Notes under the pieces: generated by a model | The model's input: only the letters and a program-made list of their open reading frames with translations | Told to the model about the DNA's origin: nothing | Database searches by the model: none | In this document: in pieces, positions 1 through 9,139 of the stretch | Layout: each line of letters opens with the position of its first letter | Numbering within the stretch: position 1 is the first letter of the stretch | Made by a program: the position numbers and the translations under genes | Assembly: GCA_019648995.1 (NCBI GenBank) | Contig: BLXT01002056.1 | Location: 505,988-527,306, forward strand | Reading direction: 5' to 3' | DNA: 21,319 nucleotides | From: Plakobranchus ocellatus | Lineage: Eukaryota; Mollusca; Gastropoda; Plakobranchidae

Positions 1-170
1 CCTGGCCACCTCGAAAGACTGAGATCATCCGGTAAATGATGGGTCAACATAAAACAGGAACGTCACAGTTTTCATCGGGAAGTCTTTCTTTGTAATAGTT
101 CATTAAAACTTTTCCCGTGTTCGTATCTATTCTTTAGTCATCCGGCCTTGCGAAACAGCTAAACTATTTT

Positions 171-199
171 GGTGGTAATCATCAGTGATGAAGGATTAA
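171..199 (+). repeat. Left terminal inverted repeat
   Basis: This is the 29-nt left arm of the 171-570 element. It pairs with 542-570 at 28 of 29 positions. The only difference is A here against G in the reverse-complemented right arm at arm position 11. Confidence 0.85.
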
Positions 200-541
200 G
201 GTCAGAAGTCCTGTCGAGGGCTGCAGCACAAACAATGACTGCACTAACCAGACTTTACAAAAAAAAAATAAGGGGGGAAATGACAAAATCATTAAGAATA
301 CACATTAAAACTTGTGTGTGTTTTGATTCTCGTCATTTACACTGTGCACAATTGAGACATCGACTGTCACAGCAGAACAGTTGAGGAGATAACAAACATT
401 TCACCTATTATCACAATTATGCCAAGTATGTCTAGGTGTTTGCACAAATTTCTTTTCCTTTAATCACTAATGCCCTTGTTATGCAATGTTGTGAATTTTT
501 TTTTTTTTGGGTCGGCCCTTTTTAAGGTCTGCATTTCATAA

Positions 542-570
542 TTAATCCTTCATCACTGACGATTACCACC
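542..570 (-). repeat. Right terminal inverted repeat
   Basis: This is the 29-nt right arm of the 171-570 element, the inverted partner of 171-199. Similarity stops sharply inside the arms (GGTCAG on the left against TTATGA on the right) and outside them, so these are discrete termini and not one long palindrome. Confidence 0.85.
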
Positions 571-630
571 TTATAGATGTTCAAAAACAAAAATAATTCT
601 TTTTTTCACTGGATATATATTCATCTCTAT

Positions 631-631
631 C

Positions 632-670
<39 letters not shown>

Positions 671-690
671 TCACATACATAGCTACATGC

Positions 691-746
<56 letters not shown>

Positions 747-774
747 GCATGTAGCTATGTATGTGTATTTATAT
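631..774. repeat. TA microsatellite with long hairpin-forming inverted repeat
   Basis: A (TA)n tract from about 631 leads into a long imperfect palindrome, roughly 663-774. Its non-TA shoulders are the informative part: CACATACATAGCTACATGCA (672-691) is mirrored as its reverse complement, TGCATGTAGCTATGTATGTG (746-765). TA repeats fill the centre, with an axis near 718-720. The two halves differ in TA length by about 2 nt. The 68-codon Ile/Tyr-rich frame across 577-783 is a translation of this repeat and is not a gene. Confidence 0.9.
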
Positions 775-1451
775 GATGTATAAGTAATTGGTTACTTATA
801 GGTATGTACCTTCATCAGTATAATATATACACGAGTGTATTTGTGTGCTGGTATGTGTTTGCAAGTGCACTTCTGCCTCTACACATTATTTTACCGCACT
901 TATCTGTGTGTTGACCGTTCTGTTATGTCATATGATTGACATTTACAATTTTTAACTTTATCCATCTGTTTTGTTCATTTATTGTTTCTTCTTAGTCGTC
1001 CTCGCTCTGCCCTTCTTTCTAGCGATTCTTTTTTGTTCGTTTTTATCTCACTTTCTCGCTTTTTTCCTCTCCCTCACTCTTTTTCTCTTTCCCTTTCTCT
1101 CTCTCAAGTTTTTTTATTTTTTTTTTTTTTTACGGATAGCCTTTCTCTGTAAAATATTAGGTGACAAAATATTCTACTTTGTTCAATTTATTTTAATTTG
1201 AATATTAATCCATATTTTTTTTTCTGTTCTTCTCCAAACGTGTGTTACACACAGTATTTCATTGTTTAGTTTGAGTCAATATTTTTATCTCGTATTCCAA
1301 AATAGAATTTTGACTTTTTGTTGTTGATATTAATTTGTGAATTTATTTCTGTATTAATAACGGCCAAACTAAAAGGGCATTGTGTCTATTTTGTAACCGT
1401 TATAAAATAAAAGTCAATCCATCAATCAATACCTCCCTCTGTCTGTACGTC
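775..1451. other. AT-rich spacer, no gene seen
   Basis: I see no supportable gene here. The middle (about 985-1135) is strongly pyrimidine-rich on the plus strand and includes a T tract near 1111-1131. The 76-codon Phe/Leu-rich frame at 971-1201 comes from that T/C bias. The remainder is AT-rich and shows no recognisable repeat family. Confidence 0.6.
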
Positions 1452-1453
1452 TT

Positions 1454-1510
<57 letters not shown>

Positions 1511-1523
1511 TTATCTATCTATC

Positions 1524-1559
<36 letters not shown>

Positions 1560-1590
1560 ATCTCTCTCTTCTCTCTCTCTCTCTCTCTCT
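1452..1590. repeat. Compound CT / TATC / CT microsatellite
   Basis: A (CT)n run (about 1452-1508) passes into (TATC)n (about 1509-1557) and back to (CT)n (about 1559-1590). The tetranucleotide block has one break near 1524. The Leu/Ser/Ile frame of 114 codons starting at 1380 is driven by this array and is rejected as a gene. Confidence 0.97.
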
Positions 1591-2170
1591 GTCACGGTGT
1601 AGCGGTTTTACTCACCCGTCCCGTTAGTAGAACGGTTTATTCAGGGACTACTTATAAATATTTGTATATTACTGTTGTCACCTTTCCTTGTTACTCAGGC
1701 GTTGTTTACTATCGGTCAATGTAGCCTCCATAGATGCAGCCGATTTAATTGTCTCTTGTTTCTCTGTGCCTGGTTGAACTATGCCGTCGTGTCATCCGAC
1801 AAAGAAGAGTCATATCTTGGAGGCTGCTCTATGAATTCTATAACTCATCTGCTGAATTATTTTTGTGGTAACATTATGTCCTGCCGATTAAGTTTGTTAA
1901 AGATAATTATCCACAATACTTTTTAAACCTTTCATGTTCACCTTTTTCTTACATTATCGATGCAAAAGCCTTATTTTTTGTTCAGTTTTTTTAAATGAAA
2001 AGGATGTATTAAATCTATTGCATAAACACTTGCACTGTTTTACAAATATCTTTTTGCAGTGTGATAATTTATTATTCTTTCTTCAGTCTTATAAGTGAGC
2101 CTGCTTTTTTTTTTTCATCGATACTTATGAGCATTATAGATAGTGCTTCAAGGTGTATCTCCTTAGAACA
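1591..2170. other. Spacer, no gene seen
   Basis: The first 300 bases are less AT-biased than their surroundings and carry an open frame of 83 codons (1675-1926) with no recognisable domain. From about 1920 the sequence becomes strongly AT-rich. I can support neither a gene nor a named repeat here. Confidence 0.5.
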
Positions 2171-2323
2171 CCATATGATTACTTTGTTTCATTTCATCTA
2201 GATAGACTAAAGGATACATGTCTGAGTACCCTGTTTATGTCATTCCAATTACATAGACTAAAGGATGAAGGTTTGATTACTCACTTTATTTCATGCCATC
2301 AAGAAAGACTGTTCAAATCTTCA
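2171..2323 (+). repeat. Three-copy, 51-bp degenerate tandem repeat, open in one frame
   Basis: Three adjacent 51-bp units lie at 2171-2221, 2222-2272 and 2273-2323. The best-kept core is ATAGACTAAAGGAT or close to it, present in units 1 and 2, with AGAAAGACTG at the same place in unit 3. All units share one reading frame and give similar 17-residue blocks: FVSFHLDRLKD, FMSFQLHRLKD and FISCHQERLFK. The enclosing ORF runs 2153-2356 (67 codons) with a basic tail. It could be a decayed minisatellite whose period happens to be a multiple of three, or a remnant of a repeat-containing exon. Units 1 and 2 match at 32 of 51 bases without gaps. I recognise no protein family. Confidence 0.6.
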
Positions 2324-2696
2324 AAGAAGGGAAACGGTCCAGAGAGGAAGTTTTAGACTGACAGATGGCAAAATATTGCGTGTCTCGAAAGTTTTGTTAA
2401 AAAAAAAAAAGTAAGTGAAGGAAAAGCTACCTTTTCTGATTTGTAGAGGGAAAACAGCAGTCGTCTCCAAGTCTCAAATGATTACAAGAAAATACTTTAT
2501 GAAAGGACGCAGACTGTAGCTAGACGTAAAAAATATATCATTTCAGTAAAACTAAGAGCAGAAACACTTTCAGAGAAGTTGCCTTATTAAATTTTGCCAG
2601 CTGTGTCTCTCTTCGTTATTTTTTTCTACCCATAGACATTATGTATTATTTGAAAAATTTATAGTTTCATTTTTTCTCTCTCTCACCTTTTCGCCC
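2324..2696. other. AT-rich spacer, no gene seen
   Basis: Nothing supportable is present apart from an A tract near 2399-2410, followed by a GTAAGTG donor-like hexamer context that has no open frame before it. Confidence 0.55.
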
Positions 2697-2710
2697 TCCC
2701 TTCTTCTTCT

Positions 2711-2766
<56 letters not shown>

Positions 2767-2775
2767 TCTCTTTCT
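2697..2775. repeat. CT microsatellite
   Basis: This is an almost pure polypyrimidine run on the plus strand: a short CTT start, then (CT)n interrupted by TTT steps. Looser CT-rich sequence follows to about 2815. Confidence 0.97.
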
Positions 2776-3624
2776 ACCTGTCTGACTCTGCTTCTCTATT
2801 TCCGTCTCTCTCTGTGAAAGGGTAAAGACCTACGTTACTGTTGATCAATTTGAAAGAGTGTGGTCAAATATCCTTCATTAGCCTACATTAAAAAAATTGA
2901 GGTAACTGTTTGAAAGCGATCTACTAATATTATTGAATTATTAAATAATAACTAAGAATAGCTGTAATGTAGTCACCTAAAACAACAATAATGTTCGAAA
3001 AGAATTTTTAAGACAATGAGTCACACACGCACACACACACACACAAATTGTAAGAGTGACTAATAGTTTTGTGTCACCAATACTGCTGCCTGATGGTTTT
3101 AAAGCTGTTAAGCTTTTCAATTTCATCCTTTCCTGTGAGGTTCCGTCAACTATTTTTGCTCTTTATCTCTTTCATTGCAAAAATTCTATGAAAGTCTCTC
3201 AAAAAAAAAAACCAAAAACAAAACAAAGAAAAAATTATTCTGAAGCGAAACATCCTAATGTGCTTTAGATTTATTAGCGTTTTTTAGTTGTTTTGCCTGC
3301 CGGAAACGAAGCTTTTTTGTGTGTAAAGCAAAACAAATTATTTTACAGACAGATTTACAATATAAATTATTATTCTTTTATTTGAAGTAATCCAGCGACT
3401 GCTTTAAAGCGCATTTGCACATGGCTTACTTTCAATAGTCAGTACTCAAAGCTATGTCAAGAAATTTCTTTGATTTGAACGGAAGGTGGAAATTCAAAAT
3501 TTAGTCCTGTGTACTTGTTTATAGAATAGAAATAAGAAATAACCTTTTCACTTCTTCTTTCGTTGACCTCGTTGCAGTTTAATTGGTACAATCAACTGAA
3601 TTTTCTCACCAATTTTGTTTTATT
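2776..3624. other. AT-rich spacer, no gene seen
   Basis: The stretch contains only a short CA array (3021-3045) and an A/C-rich run (about 3200-3232). The 70-codon frame ending at 3268 reads into that A/C run as Lys-rich sequence and shows no domain. Confidence 0.6.
3021..3045. repeat. CA microsatellite
   Basis: Short (CA)n run with one G interruption at 3029. Confidence 0.93.
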
Positions 3625-3657
3625 TTGTTGGTTGTTGTTGTTGTTTTTGTTGTTATT

Positions 3658-3698
<41 letters not shown>

Positions 3699-3723
3699 GG
3701 TGGTGGTGGTGGTGGTGGTGGTG
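3625..3723. repeat. GTT then GTG trinucleotide array
   Basis: An interrupted (GTT)n block (3625-3698) switches cleanly to (GTG)n (about 3697-3723). In one frame this reads as a run of Leu then Trp, which explains the 78-codon ORF at 3563-3799. The switch from GTT to GTG units is a one-base change. Confidence 0.97.
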
Positions 3724-4790
3724 TTTTCTTAATAATTTTTTGTGCGTTTATTTTTTATGCAGGATATGTTTGAATAGTAGAAAACTGTTACTCTTTTAAT
3801 TTACTCGCTCCAGTTTACTTTAAAGCCACATTTTTAAGAAAAGGAGATAGAACTGAATTTTTTAAAGCTATTACAAAGAAACTGGATAGGACCTGGAAGC
3901 CTAAAAGAAAAAGGCAGAAAGAGAGCTTATGTGCCCTGTGCATGATATGGATGTGAATGAGAGACCCATATAGACATTGGCAGAATGATAAGATCGGAAA
4001 ACATCAGTGTGAGGAATATCAATGAAATATTGTTGAAATGCTAACAAGATGACGGATGGATAGAAAAAAAAAGCAGTGACAAAAACAAGATTTTCAGTTA
4101 AAAGTAGAAAGATGGAATTTGATAAAATAGAAAGGACATTTGTTGTACGCTTAGGATTGTATATTACTTCATAGAACTTTTTAATTTTCAAAAAAAATTC
4201 TGATGTTCAGTGGACGGATATTTATAGTTTACTAATGGCTTAAATTTATTTGATTTCATGTTGGTTTTTTGGAACAGCAAATAATTTGATAAAAGGAAGC
4301 GGCCAAGTAGATAGAATGATGTGAAATAAGCAAGAAACACTGCAGCTCCACGCCTCAAATTATTCCATTTCTCTCTATCCTTCTTTGTTCACATAATAGT
4401 GAATACTCATACATTTTTTTAAAAAATATATCATTTTTCAGAACAGTGTTACAGTTTGAAATCAGCTTGAAATAAATTTTCTGGCCCAATTTCCAGGCTG
4501 ACTTCATTAAGTGGAAATTTCTGGATCATAATTCGTTGCACCAGTCAGTCAATCTGGTAACACTGATTGATTTCAATCTATTCTTGGCAGGTAAAGGTAC
4601 TAAAGGGAGAAACGATGATGAATTTTTCTGTCAAACCATGGCATTTAATCATTATTGAAAGCAATTGCTGTCCAAAGCAAACGCGCCAGGGAAAAAATTA
4701 AAGGTAGAATTAGAAACTTGCAATGCAATGACAAAAAGAAGAGACCAAAAAGAGTTACGACGAGTCTGTGCGTGTGTATGTGTGTTTAAA
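3724..4790. other. AT-rich spacer, no gene seen
   Basis: No gene or repeat family is recognisable. A 96-codon minus-strand frame (3901-4191) is hydrophobic and AT-driven, with no motif. The part from about 4470 to 4740 is slightly less AT-rich and holds no supportable exon. Confidence 0.55.
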
Positions 4791-5126
4791 GAAAGAGGGT
4801 TCAAATAGAGAAAAGAGTAGACTGGTAGAAAGAGAAAGGTAGAGTTTAGGGGAAAGAGATAGAGAAGGAGATAGATAGAAGGAGGAGAGATGATAGAGAG
4901 AGAGAGAGAAAGGGAAGAGAGAGTGAGCGGCAGAAGGAGTGAGAAAGAGTGGAGGAGAAAGATAAGAAAGAGAGAGAGAGACAGAAAAAAATGGGAACAG
5001 AAAAGGAGAGAGACAGAAAAAAGGGAGAGAAACAGAGACTGAGGCGAGAGGGAGGAAGAGAGGGAAAGAAACATGTAGGAAAATGGATACAAGGTGAAGA
5101 TAGAGTAGAGAGAGAAAGGTAAAGAA

Positions 5127-5169
<43 letters not shown>

Positions 5170-5194
5170 CTAGAAGAGAATAAAGAGTGAAAGA
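4791..5194. repeat. Long polypurine (GA-rich) tract
   Basis: About 400 bp are almost entirely purine on the plus strand, built of degenerate GAGA, GAAAG and GGAGA units. A pure (GA)n core lies at 5129-5166. Overlapping minus-strand frames of 183 and 148 codons (4652-5203, 4755-5201) are Ser/Leu translations of the complementary CT strand and are not genes. Tracts of this kind can form triplex DNA, which is inferred here from composition alone. Confidence 0.95.
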
Positions 5195-7590
5195 GTAGCA
5201 CACGAAAAATGGGATCTTGGAATATGTTTCACTGTATTTGACCTGAATGTGTTTAAAATGAATCTTTAGAAGCTAAAATGATACTTATGTTTTTTTTTCT
5301 TCTACTTATAAAGCGGTGAAAAACGTTCCAGAGGCTTGAAAAATTACAACAGTATTGATTTCAATTGTAAATTAGTTAGTACATCTTGTCTTGTACTATA
5401 TCCACACAATGGACAATGTTCAAGTCAAATCCGTAATTGTGTGACCATTAAAAAGCTAATCTTTGCCAAATTGAGAATGAAGAAAAAAAAGATGTTGGTG
5501 ATATTATTTAATGTAGTTTACAAATGCACTTTTCAATTGATTTATTATCTATGCAGAGAAAGTTAAGTATGATAAAGACATCGTTTGCAAAGATGCTGTG
5601 AGTGCGCATACTAAAAACTGCTGATTATGACGTCTTTTTATGCACATTTCAGCAGCATTTCACTAGCTTGATATTGGTAGCTCCAAATATCATCCAAATG
5701 TCATGATATCCTGGCCCCAATTACTTTGGGATCACAAATAATTGATATGGACTAAATGAATGTACAATATACAAACTTGAACACTTTTTTTTTTTTTTTG
5801 CTTTGGTCTTTGATATGTCTATTTTTATTGGCATGCAACTGAAAAGTCGTAAAATGGCGTTAACACCCTAAATTGCCATGGTTTAATTTTATGAATCTAT
5901 TAGATATTTTCAAGTTTGGATTGTAATTATCCTGGATATGTTCATTGAGTAGAATATACGTCATTTTACATCGACCAAAAATTTTTTTTTTAAAGCAATA
6001 ACACTTGTCTCGGCTAATTAGATCAAAAGGTTGTAACAAGACATGAGCTTCTTTCGAATTAATTAGAAATACTTTTAACCAAATTCGCCCGATATGTGCA
6101 ATCGCCAGAAGCAACAAACTGCCTGGCGGGAAGCACCTAGAGAAGAAACCGATCGTTTTGCCTCTGGCTATGATGGAAATTAAGGATATTTCCAACTCAC
6201 TATCTCCTCGCCAATGACGTTGGTTGTACAAAAGAAGTGAAGTTAAAGAACCTTAAAAGCTTTTCAGACACGCTAAAGAGAGTGAGTGCGGTTTCGTCGC
6301 GATATTGTAAAATTTTGACGTATTGTTTTGAGCAGCGTAGTCGAATGCCCTCCATTTCATCTTTTTTATCGCATACATGATAGAGCCAAGATTACCACAA
6401 GTTAAAAAAAAATCTTCGCATTGCTACCTACCTAGCTAAGAAAACTTATATGGTTGCCCAATTTTAAATAATTGATTGATGAATTTATAAAGCCTGTTAT
6501 CATCTATTGCTTGAAGTGTCCTTGGAAAATCCAAAGGTTTAAAGACCTATAGGCCTCTAAGCTTCTAGAATCAATAAAAATTGGTCCAACATAGATTCAA
6601 ACTCATTTACAAAATCAGTATCAGGGCCAAGCCTGGTGGGTTCAGTTCCATTTTTTGTTCCATTTTTTATCAACTTCTTTTTCAATTAAGTACTATAATT
6701 GCCACCTTTTTACTCAAGTCTTTTGGTTAGACACCATGGTAATGGAGATAGAAATAGAAAAATGTTCTTTAAAGAATTGACATCCACATGGAAAATGATA
6801 GATTTTTAAAGATAAAAAAGCAAGCAAGGTCAAAACATTGAAGCAGAAATCAAAATCTGTTTCATACTCATCCCCATTTGAATATCTTCCTTATAATTAT
6901 GTGGCCATTTTTGTTTTCGCCCAAAAACATATAAAGATGGAAAAATGGACACAATTAAGTCCAATGAAGAGTGTGCATTGGTTCGGTTTTGAGTTTTGTT
7001 TATTTGGGTTCTTTTTTTTTTTTTTTGGTTTTATAAGTTTCCCTTCCTAAGTTCAAAGAAAGATATAAATTGACCAATTATTTGCGTTAATAAGCCATTA
7101 AAAGCAAGGACGTAAGGAAGGTTGTAGAATCACCAAAGCCGAAGAGGCAGGGTAGAAATCTGATAGACGAGCTTTAAGGAACAGGCGAGGAGAAAGAACA
7201 GGAAAGGCTAGTAAAGACGCACACGGAAACAGCCAATGCAAAAAAAAAGATATTATTTTCTAAGCAACGTGATTAGGCACTAAATGGTGTTGAAAAAAGT
7301 ACATATTATTCTTTATTTTGCCTGTGATACGTTGATTTTGAGGTAAAAATCGGAAGGAATCGGTGGAATAAGCAACAAAAGAAAAAAGCGGGCATAAAGT
7401 TCGACTCGCAGTTAGTTATATGAAATGAACAAACACATAACGGCATCAACAACGCAAAAAAAAAAATAAAAGAGCCATCCTATCACTCAACAGACTCCTA
7501 AAAAAGAGAGACTTTAGCTTCTAAATCAGAAGTATGACTTGACTATATAGATTGTGTGAACGTTGATTAATATTTAATCCCAAAACTGAC
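5195..7590. other. AT-rich spacer with only weak ORFs
   Basis: About 2.4 kb without a supportable gene. It carries T tracts near 5784-5799 and 7012-7026. The longest ordinary frame is 5860-6231 on the minus strand, listed separately. Around 6050-6350 the DNA is less AT-rich and holds several CpG, which sets it off from its surroundings. At 7094-7165 a 24-codon purine-rich frame is open, but it is too short to call. Confidence 0.55.
5860..6231 (-). CDS. Hypothetical ORF, 123 codons, doubtful
   Basis: This is the longest open frame in the window that is not built from a simple repeat. The first half has mixed composition (LEISLISIIARGKTIG, then a hydrophobic LLLLAIAHIG stretch). The second half is Lys/Asn/Ile-rich, as expected from AT-rich DNA. 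I recognise no domain or catalytic motif. The single hydrophobic stretch could be read as a membrane helix, but basic residues on both sides make that uncertain. In DNA this AT-rich, one frame of this length in 21 kb on two strands is not surprising by chance. The less AT-rich part coincides with the CpG-bearing patch at 6050-6350, so an old coding or transposon remnant is possible. Confidence 0.12.
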   Translation of the reverse strand: MYNQRHWRGDSELEISLISIIARGKTIGFFSRCFPPGSLLLLAIAHIGRIWLKVFLINSKEAHVLLQPFDLISRDKCYCFKKKIFGRCKMTYILLNEHIQDNYNPNLKISNRFIKLNHGNLGC

Positions 7591-7654
7591 TTTGCTTTTT
7601 TTTTTCCCCCCCTCTCAATTTCTCCTCTGTTTTTGTTTTGTTCCTTTAATGCAG
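7591..7654 (+). promoter_or_regulatory. Strong candidate splice acceptor
   Basis: A polypyrimidine stretch of about 55 nt (7591-7647) ends in AATGCAG at 7648-7654 and is preceded by a branch-point-like CTGAC at 7586-7590. By consensus this is a strong 3' splice site. The sequence after it is open for 36 codons in one frame (7657-7764) and then stops. A second, weaker acceptor (TATTTGCAG) ends at 7784. Confidence 0.3.
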
Positions 7655-7715
7655 AAAGTAAAGTTAGCAATTCTGCAAAGCATAGATTTAGCTATGATTT
7701 AGCACATAAGCCATT

Positions 7716-7943
7716 ATGGCTAGCAAGTATCGGGCAGTTCATTTATCTAATGTTGATTGGCTACTAGGCCTATTCTATTTGCAGTCACAACTGGCACCAT
7801 CGAACAATGAAGAGATGAAAAATGTCTTACAGCTGCTTATTTTAAATTGGCTGCATTGTCGGCCAATGTCTAAATGGCATTCCCTCGGGCAAGAGAAGTT
7901 GACTGAGTATCGGCAAGGCCTGTCAAAACTGCAATCGCTTTGA
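7716..7943 (+). CDS. Possible exon or small ORF, unrecognised
   Basis: This 75-codon frame has balanced composition for this window, with three Trp, charged residues and few homopolymers. Its second part (codons 24-75) begins exactly after the weaker acceptor TTTGCAG at 7778-7784 and reads QLAPSNNEEMKNVLQLLILN and onward to a TGA at 7941-7943. It could be a terminal exon, but no AATAAA lies close behind, and a long CT tract begins 50 bp downstream. It is not in frame with the 36-codon frame that follows the stronger acceptor at 7654. I do not recognise the protein. It may be chance. Confidence 0.17.
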   Translation: MASKYRAVHLSNVDWLLGLFYLQSQLAPSNNEEMKNVLQLLILNWLHCRPMSKWHSLGQEKLTEYRQGLSKLQSL

Positions 7944-7992
7944 CCACCAACAGGAATAGTGAGAATGCCAAACCTACTTGTTCAGGCTAAAG

Positions 7993-8008
7993 TTCTCTCT
8001 CTCCCTCT

Positions 8009-8045
<37 letters not shown>

Positions 8046-8286
8046 TCTCTCTTACTCTCTCTTACTCTCTTTCTCTCTCCCTCTCTCTCTTACTCTCTCT
8101 CCCCTCTCTCACTTTCTTTTTTTCCTCTTTCTTTCTCTGTCTGTCTCTTTTTAATTTTCCTTTTCTATCTCTCTATCTTTCCCTCTCTGTCTCTCTCTCT
8201 TTCTCCTCCTCTTCTTTTTTGCCTCTCTCCCACTTTCTCTCTCTCACTCCGTCTCTCTTTCTGTCTTTCTCCCTCTTTGTCTCTGC
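7993..8286. repeat. Long CT-rich polypyrimidine tract
   Basis: About 290 bp of degenerate CT repeat on the plus strand, with pure (CT)n early on and ACTCTCTT units near 8040-8100. The 113-codon Ser/Leu frame at 7959-8300 is its translation and is rejected. It resembles the 4791-5194 tract in opposite orientation. Confidence 0.96.
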
Positions 8287-8852
8287 TGGCTAGTGATTGA
8301 TACAATACTCTTGTTTTATATATAAGTATTTTTTTATGTGGATATAAACAACAATGCTATTTAGTTTGAAAGCAATTTTGAGCCTGCTCGACGGATATTG
8401 TCCGTTTTAATTGTTTTTTTTTTTTTTTCATTTTGTCATAATGCGATTCGTTATTTATTTTAATCATTATCCTTTAACCCATCACTTTTTACTTGTTCGT
8501 TCAATTTCTTGAAATGATTTATTTTTAATTGTCTCAGATTATCAAAGAAAGATAAGATGAAAAAAAGTTGAAAGAACTTTTTGTTTCGCATGTGGTTAAG
8601 GAGATTTTTCTCCTGCATTTGAAGCTCCGACATACTTAATCTTCCATTGTCTTAATAAGCTTTCTCTTGTGCATGAAAAAACAAATACATCACAAAACGT
8701 GAAATCATTTGAATGTAATACATACTTGCACACACATACACTTACACACACAAATGCAGAAAGGGTTCATCATGAAAATACATATAATTTCTTCCTGTAT
8801 CTCTAAGCTAAACTCTCTATTTTTATATATTATTTTTGTGATAAATATTACT
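8287..8852. other. AT-rich spacer, no gene seen
   Basis: AT-rich sequence with a T tract near 8416-8430 and a few short CA runs (about 8729-8752). No ORF or repeat family is supportable. Confidence 0.6.
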
Positions 8853-8931
8853 TTATTATTATAATTATTATCATTATTACTATTATTATTATTAGTTGTA
8901 GTAGTAGTAGTAGTAGTAGTAGTAGCAGCAT

Positions 8932-8973
<42 letters not shown>

Positions 8974-9001
8974 CAGTAGCAGTAGCAGCAGTAGTAGTAG
9001 C

Positions 9002-9032
<31 letters not shown>

Positions 9033-9052
9033 TTCGTATTAGTATTAGTATT

Positions 9053-9132
<80 letters not shown>
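8853..9132. repeat. Layered ATT / AGT / AGC trinucleotide array
   Basis: Successive blocks are ATT-type (8853-8894), TAG-type (about 8895-8925), CAG-type (about 8926-8970), mixed TAG/CAG (about 8971-9005), TAG-type (about 9006-9030), a TATTAG hexamer ladder (about 9031-9057) and TTA-type (about 9058-9132). Neighbouring blocks differ by one base per unit. The order is roughly symmetric about the CAG core, as expected if new variants expanded from the centre of an older array. Confidence 0.96.
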
Positions 9133-9134
<2 letters not shown>

Positions 9135-9139
9135 CAGTA

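Larger units (their letters stand above)
171..570. mobile_element. MITE-like element with 29-bp terminal inverted repeats
   Basis: The left arm (171-199) begins GGTGGTAATC and ends AAGGATTAA. The right arm (542-570) is its reverse complement with one mismatch, at arm position 11. The arms enclose 342 bp without a transposase-like frame, and the whole unit is 400 bp. Long near-perfect terminal inverted repeats around a short non-coding core are the usual layout of a non-autonomous DNA transposon (MITE). The flanks (CTATTTT on the left, TTATAG on the right) show no clear target-site duplication beyond a possible TT, so the superfamily is open. TTAA occurs at the inner edge of both arms, but the sequence inside it has no inverted ends, so a piggyBac-type reading is not supported. 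The 71-codon frame starting at 169 runs through the left arm and looks accidental. The match between arms is directly visible; mobility is inferred. Confidence 0.7.

Noticed and set aside
577..783. 68-codon plus-strand ORF rich in Ile and Tyr
   Set aside because: It is a direct translation of the TA hairpin and microsatellite.
971..1201. 76-codon hydrophobic plus-strand ORF resembling a membrane protein
   Set aside because: The Phe/Leu bias follows from a T/C-rich strand; there is no charged loop pattern, domain or conserved motif.
1380..1724. 114-codon plus-strand ORF
   Set aside because: Its centre is the CT/TATC array read as Ser/Leu/Ile; the flanks have no motif.
3563..3799. 78-codon ORF with poly-Leu then poly-Trp
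   Set aside because: It is the GTT and GTG array in translation.
4652..5203. 183-codon minus-strand ORF, the longest in the window, and an overlapping 148-codon ORF
   Set aside because: Both are Ser/Leu translations of the complement of the GA tract; two long frames open at once is the signature of a dinucleotide repeat.
7094..7165. 24-codon purine-rich open frame that reads like a basic peptide
   Set aside because: Too short, bounded by stops, no splice motifs, and purine-rich DNA is often stop-free by chance.
7959..8300. 113-codon Ser/Leu plus-strand ORF
   Set aside because: Translation of the CT tract.
8853..9132. CRISPR-like array
   Set aside because: Units are three bases without spacers; it is a microsatellite, and the genome is eukaryotic.
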